Shown here one piece after another: positions 57,907 through 64,000 of a stretch of DNA of 64,000 nucleotides; within the stretch, counting starts at the first letter, position 1; each line of letters opens with the position of its first letter. This DNA comes from DASVTR01 sp033855775 (lineage in GTDB: Bacteria; Acidobacteriota; Blastocatellia; Pyrinomonadales; Pyrinomonadaceae). The position numbers and the translations under genes were made by a program. The stretch covers positions 1 to 64,000 of the forward strand of contig JAWVFT010000126.1 of the NCBI GenBank assembly GCA_033855775.1, given 5' to 3'. Under the pieces are notes generated by a model. It had not been told where the DNA came from and did no database searches. It saw only the letters and a list, made by a program, of their open reading frames with translations.

Positions 57907-60640
57907 CCATAAAGAATTGGACACCATCATCGACAACGTGACGACGCGCATTCGCTCCGAAGAGCCGAGCGCGGAAGTCGTCAACAGCGCAGCCGAGCGC
58001 GTCTGGGCGCGCATCGCCGCCGAGACTAACGCGCCGACAGTGGCAGCAGCAGCGGTCGAAGAGATTAAAACGGTCGAACACATACGCGGCTGCGCCGACT
58101 TTCAAACATTGATTCCGGCTTATCTCAAGGGTCAACTGTCGGACGCGCGCCGCATGCTCCTTGAAGACCACACGCAGGAATGCATCCCTTGCCGCAAGGC
58201 TCTGAAGGAAGCGCGCAGCGGTCGTGTGGCGACGCGCGTCGCACAGACGCCCGCCGCGAGCAAGCCGTTCATGCAGCAGCCCGTCTGGCGTTGGGCCATC
58301 GCGGCCACGCTCATCATGGGCTTCACCTTCGTCGCCTACACGCTCTACCAGCGTTACGCTTATTCGTACGGCGTCGCGGGCGAAGTCTATGCCGCCAACG
58401 GAACCGTCTATAAAGTGACTGACACGGACAGCCGCCCGCTCGCCGTCGGCGAGAAGATTGAGCGCGGCGAGCGCGTTCGCACGGCGAAGGACGCGAGCGC
58501 GGTCGTGCGTTTGACCGACGGCTCGCTCGTCGAGATGAGCGAGCGCGCCGAAGTCAACATCAGCGAAAACTCAGGCGGCACGACCGTCAATCTGGCGCGC
58601 GGGCAAGTGATTGTCGAAGCCGCCAAACAGCATAGCCGTCATCTCTACGTCGCCACGGATGACGCGCTCGTCTCCGTGACCGGCACCATCTTTTCCGTCA
58701 ACAGCGCGACGAAGGGTTCGCGCGTCTCTGTGCTCGAAGGCGAAGTCCACGTCGGCCATCAGGGACAGGACGAAGTGCTGCATCCGGGCGACCAGACGAC
58801 GACGAGCGCGAGCCTTGAGAGAGTCGCTATCAAGGACGAAGTTCGTTGGAGCCGCAACGTCGAGCGTTACACGAATTTGATGACGCAGCTTGCGGCCTTG
58901 CGCAAGGACTTGAACACGCGCGTGCAGCGTCCCGGCGTTCGTTACTCGACCCGCCTGCTCGACATGATGCCGGAAGGAACCGTGCTCTACGGCGCGTTGC
59001 CGAACTTGAGCAACACGATTGCCGAGTCGCACAGGATTATGCAGGAGCGCATCCAGCAGAACCCCGCTCTGCGCGAGTGGTGGCAGAAGGAGAACGGGCA
59101 GTCGAAGAGCGACAGCGCGAATCTGAATCAAGTGATTGAGCGCGTGCGCGAGTTTGGCAAGTATCTAGGCAGCGAGATTGCGGTCGGGGCGCAGTTGGGA
59201 GCGAAGGGCGAGCCGGAGAATCCGCTCGTCATCGGCGAACTGTCGGACGCCGGTGGCTTCCGCCCGTTCCTCGAACAGCAACTCTCTCAACTCAAAGCTC
59301 AAGAGAAGAACGGGCCGAGCATACGCATCATTGACGACCCCATGACGGCTCAGCCTGCGAGCGCGGACACGAAAGCGCCCGAAGTCTTAATCTGGATTCA
59401 GGGCGACATCTTTGCCGCCGCCCCGAAGCTTGAGCAACTGCAAAAGCTCGCCGCCGTCCTGAAGGCTCCGACCACGAACGCCTTCATGCAGTCGCCCTTT
59501 TATGCGCGCATCGCCGACACGTACCGCGAAGGCGCGGGGCTGATTGTCGCCGCCGATCTCGAAAAGATTGTGCCGCAGATGATTGAGCAGGACGCCAAGC
59601 ACGCGGGCGGCGAGCAACGCGCCGAAGTCTTCCGCGAGTTGGGCTTGACCAACCTGAAGCACTTCGTGATTGAGCAGAAGGAAGCCGAAGGCAAGACGCT
59701 GAGCCGCGCGATGCTGACCTTCAACGAAACGAAGCGCGGCATTCCATCTTGGCTCGCGCAGCCGGGGCCGATGGGCGCGCTCGAATACATCTCGCCCGAC
59801 GCCAACATCGTCACGGCCTTCGTCGTCAAAGAGCCCGCGGCGCTGGTTGACGATTTGTTCGGCGCGCTTGAGAAAGTGCAGCCCGACTTGCGCAAGCAGT
59901 TGAACGACCTACAGACCGAGCACGGCCTCGACGTTCGCAAGGATTTCGCCGCGCCTTTGGGCGGTGAGTTTGCCTTCACGATTGACGGGCCGATTCTGCC
60001 GACGCCTTCATGGAAGATGATTTTCGAAGTCTACGACCAGCCGAAGCTTCAGCAGACGTTCGAGCATGTCGTCGATGAAGTCAACCGCGCTGCCAGCAAA
60101 GAAGGCAAAGGCGGCTTGCAATGGGAACGAGCGGACGCAGGCGGCTACACTTTCTACACGCTGCGCTCCGTGGACTTCGGCCTCGAAGTTCATTACACCT
60201 ACGCGGGCGGCTACTTGATAGTAGCTCCGACCGGAGCCTTGTTGTCCAACGCGATTCGCTATCACGACGCGGGCCAGACCTTGCTCCGCTCGGCGCGTTT
60301 CAAGTCGGCCCTGCCGTCGGACGGCAACGCCAACTTCTCCGCCATCTTCTATCACGACCTCGCTTCGCTGCTTGAGCCTTTGGCCGACCGCATGGCGAAG
60401 TCGAAGAACCTGACGGAGGAACAGCAGGCTGCGCTGCGTCAACTCGGCAGCGACCAGCCGCCGACGCTCGCCTATGCCTACGCGCAGGGCGACCGCATCG
60501 TGCTCGCGGCCAACACGGAGGGCGGCCCCTTCGGCATCAGCCCCGCCAGCTTGCTCGGCATGCCCAACGCCTTCCAGTTGCAGAACGTCATCGGCGACGT
60601 GATGAAGCCGGAGAAGGCCGCGGACAAGCAGGACAAGTAG
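57896..60640 (+). CDS. Large membrane anti-sigma factor with FecR domain and long extracytoplasmic C-terminal region
   Basis: ATG at 57896 follows GGAGG six bases upstream and overlaps the sigma gene by 11 bases; the protein has 914 residues. The cytoplasmic N-terminus has a zinc anti-sigma motif, H92-x3-C96-x2-C99. One membrane helix follows at 131-151, then a FecR domain at about 160-300 (GEVYAANGTVYKVTDTDSRP, VSVTGTIFSVNSATKGSRVS). About 560 more residues form an alpha-beta domain that may be DUF3352-like (MMPEGTVLYGALPNLSNTIA, GGEFAFTIDGPILP). Usual FecR proteins have about 300 residues. The outer part probably senses a stress or ligand and releases the sigma factor. Confidence 0.82.
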   Translation: MKRNHKELDTIIDNVTTRIRSEEPSAEVVNSAAERVWARIAAETNAPTVAAAAVEEIKTVEHIRGCADFQTLIPAYLKGQLSDARRMLLEDHTQECIPCRKALKEARSGRVATRVAQTPAASKPFMQQPVWRWAIAATLIMGFTFVAYTLYQRYAYSYGVAGEVYAANGTVYKVTDTDSRPLAVGEKIERGERVRTAKDASAVVRLTDGSLVEMSERAEVNISENSGGTTVNLARGQVIVEAAKQHSRHLYVATDDALVSVTGTIFSVNSATKGSRVSVLEGEVHVGHQGQDEVLHPGDQTTTSASLERVAIKDEVRWSRNVERYTNLMTQLAALRKDLNTRVQRPGVRYSTRLLDMMPEGTVLYGALPNLSNTIAESHRIMQERIQQNPALREWWQKENGQSKSDSANLNQVIERVREFGKYLGSEIAVGAQLGAKGEPENPLVIGELSDAGGFRPFLEQQLSQLKAQEKNGPSIRIIDDPMTAQPASADTKAPEVLIWIQGDIFAAAPKLEQLQKLAAVLKAPTTNAFMQSPFYARIADTYREGAGLIVAADLEKIVPQMIEQDAKHAGGEQRAEVFRELGLTNLKHFVIEQKEAEGKTLSRAMLTFNETKRGIPSWLAQPGPMGALEYISPDANIVTAFVVKEPAALVDDLFGALEKVQPDLRKQLNDLQTEHGLDVRKDFAAPLGGEFAFTIDGPILPTPSWKMIFEVYDQPKLQQTFEHVVDEVNRAASKEGKGGLQWERADAGGYTFYTLRSVDFGLEVHYTYAGGYLIVAPTGALLSNAIRYHDAGQTLLRSARFKSALPSDGNANFSAIFYHDLASLLEPLADRMAKSKNLTEEQQAALRQLGSDQPPTLAYAYAQGDRIVLAANTEGGPFGISPASLLGMPNAFQLQNVIGDVMKPEKAADKQDK

Positions 60641-60673
60641 GAACACTGAGCAAGGACGATGATGAAGCGCACG

Positions 60674-60731
60674 CACAGACGCTCAGAACATTAAGCCCGA
60701 CGAATTTCGCTTCGTGTTCCGAGCGTCTGTG
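60674..60731 (+). repeat. Inverted repeat after the FecR gene
   Basis: Bases 60674-60690 pair with 60715-60731 (17 bp, one mismatch, 24-base loop that itself holds a small hairpin). It lies 34 bases past the FecR stop and 63 bases before the first ABC gene. No T-run follows. Confidence 0.7.
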
Positions 60732-60793
60732 TGTTGAGATATAGCTCTTCATCGCAGACCCGCAAGCAAATTTTCAGAGGAAAGCGAACGCTG

Positions 60794-61747
60794 ATGAATT
60801 CAGTCATTGACCTCGACGGGCTGAGCGTTGATTTCGGCAGGCCCATCTTGAAAGACCTGCGGGCCGAGATGCGCGGCAAGGCCATCGGCCTTTTGGGGCC
60901 GAACGGCGCGGGCAAGACGACGCTGATTCACACGCTGCTCGGCTTTCATCCGCCGTCGCGCGGCACGGCTCGCATCTTCGATCAGGACATCACGGCGGGC
61001 GCCAAGCAGATTCGCCGCTTCATCGGCTACATGCCGGAGCGCGATTCCTTCATCGCCAAGATGACCTGCGTTCACTTCGTCCGCCTGATGGGAGAACTGT
61101 CGGGCTTGCCTTCCGAAACCGCGCTCGAACGCGCGCACGAAGCTCTCTTCTACGTCGGCCTCGGCGAAGCGCGCTATCGCAAGCTCGACACCTACTCGCT
61201 CGGCATGAAGCAGCTCGCCAAGCTGGCGCAGGCGATTGTCCACGGCCCGAAGTTGATTATCCTGGACGAGCCGACCAACGGGCTTGACCCGCCGACGCGC
61301 CTCCGCATGATTAAGCTCATCCGCGACATACGCGACAGCGGGCAGGCCAACATCGTGCTCTCGTCGCACCTGCTGCGCGATGTCGAAGAGACGTGCGACG
61401 AGATTCTGGTCTTGAAGGAAGGGCGCATCGCCGTCTACGCGAATCTGGAAGAGGAGCGCAAGGCGAATCGCAAGTTTCTGGAAGTGGAGACGCGCGGCGA
61501 CAATCGCGCGTTCGTCGAAGCCATCGGGGGCTTAGGCTGCGAGTACGCGCAGACCGGCGAGCGACGCATCAAGCTCGTTCTGCAAAACGGCGTCGAAGTC
61601 CGCGACCTCTACAAACTCGCCGCCGAAAGACAAATACAGATTCGCCGCCTCAACTACAAACGCGACTCGCTCGAAGACATCTTCCTCAAAGCGATGGAAG
61701 ACGGCAATGGTCAGGAGTTTAGCGCCCAAACCTTGACGAGGAACTAA
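60794..61747 (+). CDS. ABC-2-type transporter ATP-binding protein
   Basis: ATG at 60794 gives 317 residues. Walker A is GPNGAGKTT, the signature is YSLGMKQ (a divergent LSGGQ), Walker B is LIILDEP and the switch His is in SSHLL. A C-terminal domain of about 90 residues follows. It powers export or lipid/drug efflux by the membrane partner encoded two bases downstream. The gene starts a four-gene operon. The substrate cannot be told. Confidence 0.9.
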   Translation: MNSVIDLDGLSVDFGRPILKDLRAEMRGKAIGLLGPNGAGKTTLIHTLLGFHPPSRGTARIFDQDITAGAKQIRRFIGYMPERDSFIAKMTCVHFVRLMGELSGLPSETALERAHEALFYVGLGEARYRKLDTYSLGMKQLAKLAQAIVHGPKLIILDEPTNGLDPPTRLRMIKLIRDIRDSGQANIVLSSHLLRDVEETCDEILVLKEGRIAVYANLEEERKANRKFLEVETRGDNRAFVEAIGGLGCEYAQTGERRIKLVLQNGVEVRDLYKLAAERQIQIRRLNYKRDSLEDIFLKAMEDGNGQEFSAQTLTRN

Positions 61748-61749
61748 CG

Positions 61750-62664
61750 ATGGCAGTTTATGAACACACGTACCGGCAGTATGAAGGGCCGACGACGCCG
61801 GAGTGGTCGCGGTTTCTGATTATCCCGCGCCACGCCTACCGCAGCATCTTCGGGTCGAAGCTCTTCATCGCGCTCTTCGTCGCCTGCTTTATCTACCCGC
61901 TCATCGCCAGCATCTTTATCTACCTGCATCACAACGTCAACGCGATGGCGATTATGCGTGTCAGCTTCGGCGACCTCGTGCCGATTGACGCGGAGTTTTT
62001 TCAGACCTTCATCACCGTCCAAGGCATCATCGGCTTCTTTCTCAACATGCTGGTTGGCCCGCCGCTGATTTCGCGCGACCTGGCGAACAACGCCTTGCCG
62101 CTCTATCTCTGCCGCCCGTTTTCGCGCGCCGAATATGTGATTGGCAAGATGTCCGTGGTGATGATTCTGCTGTCGTTGATTATGTGGATTCCGGGCTTGC
62201 TGCTCTTTGGCTTTCAGGCATACTTGGAAGGCGGCGGCTGGCTCTGGCAAAACCTGCACATCGCTCTGGCGATTTTCGTCGGCAGCCTCGTCTGGATTCT
62301 GCTGCTCGCGCTGCTGTCGCAAGCCGTCTCGGCCCTGGTCAAGTGGCGCATGGCGGCCTCTGCCGCGCTCCTTGCAATCTTCTTTATCCCGTCGGCCTTC
62401 GGCGAGATTATCAACAACATCTTCAACACGCGCGGGGGCCATCTCATCAGCCTTCGCGCCATCATCGGCAACATCTGGTCTGGACTCTTCGGCACGTTCG
62501 TCCGGCAGACGGGCAGCTTTCGCGGTCGCATCAACGGCCAGCGCATAAGCTTTACGCTGATTGAGCCGCCGCTCTGGTCGGCATGGCTGGCGCTTATTTT
62601 AATCGGCGCGCTGTGTCTCTACCTGCTCGTGCGAAAGGTGCGCGCTTATGAGGTGGTGCGTTGA
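61750..62664 (+). CDS. ABC-2-type transporter permease
   Basis: The protein has 304 residues and about six membrane helices (LFIALFVACFIYPLIASIFI, LHIALAIFVGSLVWILLLAL). The N-terminus is cytoplasmic (YEHTYRQYEGPTTPEWSRF). It starts two bases after the first ATPase stop, and its TGA shares a base with the ATG of the next gene (TGATG). It should be the membrane part of the first transporter. Confidence 0.87.
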   Translation: MAVYEHTYRQYEGPTTPEWSRFLIIPRHAYRSIFGSKLFIALFVACFIYPLIASIFIYLHHNVNAMAIMRVSFGDLVPIDAEFFQTFITVQGIIGFFLNMLVGPPLISRDLANNALPLYLCRPFSRAEYVIGKMSVVMILLSLIMWIPGLLLFGFQAYLEGGGWLWQNLHIALAIFVGSLVWILLLALLSQAVSALVKWRMAASAALLAIFFIPSAFGEIINNIFNTRGGHLISLRAIIGNIWSGLFGTFVRQTGSFRGRINGQRISFTLIEPPLWSAWLALILIGALCLYLLVRKVRAYEVVR

Positions 62665-63635
62665 TGATGAACGAAGCTTCGCAGAACTCGCAGCAGATGA
62701 TTGTCTTCGATGACGTGTCGAAGTTTTACGGCGAGATACTCGGCGTCAATCGCGTCAACCTGTCGGTCGCTCCCGGCATCACGAGTCTGGTCGGGCCGAA
62801 CGGTTCGGGCAAGACGACGCTGATGAACTTGATGACGGGGTTGCTGCAACCGACGCGCGGCGACATACAAATTCTCGGCATCCGCCCGGACCAACCTGAA
62901 CAACTCTTTCGCAAGGTCGGCTACTGCGCGCAGTTCGATTCATTTCCGCGCGGGGTGACGGGCCGCGAGTTCATCAAATCCTTCCTGAGCGTCCACGGCT
63001 ACACGCGCACGGAGGCAGACGAACTGACGCATCGCGCGTTGGAGCGCGTGAGCCTTCTGGAAGCGGCTGACCGCAAGGTCGGCGGCTACAGCAAGGGGAT
63101 GCGGCAGCGCATTCGCCTGGCTCAATCAATCGCGCACGCTCCGTCCGTGCTCATTTTGGACGAGCCTTTGAACGGGCTTGACCCGATGGCCCGCGCCGAA
63201 ATCATACGTCTCTTTCGCCAACTCGCCGACGAAGGCTTGCACCTGATAATTTCGAGCCATATCCTGCACGAAGTTGACATGATGTCGGATGCGGTCGTGC
63301 TCTTGAACAACGGCTACGTGGTGGCCGAGGGCGACATTCACGGCGTCCGCGACGAGATGGAAGAGCATCCGATGGAGATTCTCATCCGTTGCGATAGGCC
63401 CGCGCAGTTGGCCGCGCGCGTCTTCGAGAGCGATGCGGTGGTCGAAGCGCGCATGCACAAGGACGCGCGCGGCCTCTTCGTCAAGACGCGCAATGCAGAC
63501 CAGTTTTATCTGGCCCTGAACCGCATCGTGTTGGAAGGCGACTTTAACGTCGAATCAATCGCGCCGGTGGACGACGACTTGAGCGCCGTCTATCAATACT
63601 TAATCGGTTCAGGTTCGGAAGGGGCAAGCTCATGA
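62664..63635 (+). CDS. ABC transporter ATP-binding protein (second)
   Basis: ATG at 62664 gives 323 residues; ATG 62667 is a one-codon alternative. Walker A is GPNGSGKTT, the signature is YSKGMRQ, Walker B is VLILDEP, and the switch His is in SSHIL. The signature again departs from LSGGQ, as in the first ATPase of the operon. A C-terminal domain (HPMEILIRCDRPAQLAARVF) is kept. It is coupled to the permease genes on both sides. Confidence 0.9.
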   Translation: MMNEASQNSQQMIVFDDVSKFYGEILGVNRVNLSVAPGITSLVGPNGSGKTTLMNLMTGLLQPTRGDIQILGIRPDQPEQLFRKVGYCAQFDSFPRGVTGREFIKSFLSVHGYTRTEADELTHRALERVSLLEAADRKVGGYSKGMRQRIRLAQSIAHAPSVLILDEPLNGLDPMARAEIIRLFRQLADEGLHLIISSHILHEVDMMSDAVVLLNNGYVVAEGDIHGVRDEMEEHPMEILIRCDRPAQLAARVFESDAVVEARMHKDARGLFVKTRNADQFYLALNRIVLEGDFNVESIAPVDDDLSAVYQYLIGSGSEGASS

Positions 63636-64000
63636 GCGAAATGTTGGAAACCGCGGCCCGCGGCCAGACGAAAGAAGCGCTGCCGTGGTCGCTCTGGCTG
63701 CGACAGACCGGAGCCATCCTGCGGCTCGAATTGAAGAAGAACTTGTGGGGCAAGCGCGCCTTTCTGCTCTACCTGCTCGCGCTCTTGCCGATTATGCTGA
63801 TGACGGCGCTCTCCATCTTTCCGCCGGACGAAGTGCGCGACCCCATCGAACGCAACCTCGTCTTTGCCAACATCTACGCCGCGCTCATCCTGCGCACCGT
63901 CGTCTTCTTCGGCTGCGCCTGGATTTTCATGAACCTCTTTCGCGGTGACATCGTTGACCGCAGCCTGCATTACTACTTTCTCTCGCCCGTCCGGCGCGAA
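63632..64000 (+). CDS. ABC-2-type transporter permease (partial, runs off the window)
   Basis: ATG at 63632 overlaps the stop of the second ATPase in ATGA. Only 123 residues are visible: a soluble N-terminus (MSEMLETAARGQTKEALPWS), then two membrane helices (AFLLYLLALLPIMLMTALSI, YAALILRTVVFFGCAWIFM) and SPVRRE. It resembles permeases that pair with the second ATPase. Confidence 0.8.
   Translation, partial: MSEMLETAARGQTKEALPWSLWLRQTGAILRLELKKNLWGKRAFLLYLLALLPIMLMTALSIFPPDEVRDPIERNLVFANIYAALILRTVVFFGCAWIFMNLFRGDIVDRSLHYYFLSPVRRE

Overview
The window looks like chromosomal DNA from a GC-rich, didermic (outer-membrane) bacterium. Outer-membrane TonB-type receptors with a carboxypeptidase-like N-terminal domain, several lipoproteins, an ADP-heptose/heptosyltransferase pair, DUF4388 and DUF4234 proteins, and many zinc-ribbon membrane proteins suggest Acidobacteriota, possibly near Blastocatellia. 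That placement is inference from gene content; no rRNA or other marker RNA is present. I saw no tRNA, CRISPR array, transposase, phage module or replication origin.

Layout. 1-10.2 kb: partial TonB-type receptor, HD-GYP response regulator, two secreted subtilases with unusual C-terminal hexapeptide repeats, a GNAT enzyme and a membrane hybrid histidine kinase. 10.4-16.8 kb: a frameshifted secreted protein, a trypsin-like protease with TPRs, an NTF2-like protein, and a translationally coupled M16 pair (one partner lacks the catalytic motif). 17-28.2 kb: mostly minus-strand cell-envelope genes rich in N-terminal or internal zinc ribbons (TIM44-like, NADase-type glycan-binding-like, NTF2-like, DUF4234, double PDZ), a Ser/Thr kinase, DUF2752, and an M15-like peptidase. 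28.6-37.5 kb: a small barrel-like protein, a response regulator, an SLC13 permease fused to DUF11, a phosphoesterase, pgsA, and a dnaK-dnaJ-hspR operon with a promoter/operator that can be read directly. 37.8-44.2 kb: a second TonB-type receptor, an HD-GYP protein, a DUF4388 protein and a Cys-cluster protein. 44.4-57 kb: cytochrome P450, beta-helix protein, Trm112-like protein, glycosyltransferase 9, heptose-7-P kinase, SGNH hydrolase, PBP4-type peptidase, a DapF homologue lacking both catalytic cysteines, PQQ-type propeller, amidotransferase and APH-like kinase. 57.3-64 kb: ECF sigma factor overlapping a giant anti-sigma/FecR protein, then an ABC-2 operon (ATPase-permease-ATPase-permease) running off the end.

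The most striking unexplained structure is not a protein. At least a dozen gene junctions carry paired inverted arms. Many arms are built from degenerate 7-bp words (AGTCCAA, GTGACGA, GTGATGA) or 8-bp words (GACGCGG+N). They start within a few bases of a stop codon and can end 5-8 bases before the next start codon, in the place of a Shine-Dalgarno. Two such pairs lie inside the dnaK-dnaJ-hspR operon. A second pattern is short tandem duplication (16-25 bp) exactly at gene boundaries between 44 and 57 kb. The DapF homologue with Ser at both catalytic Cys positions and the permease-DUF11 fusion are the best protein-level leads.
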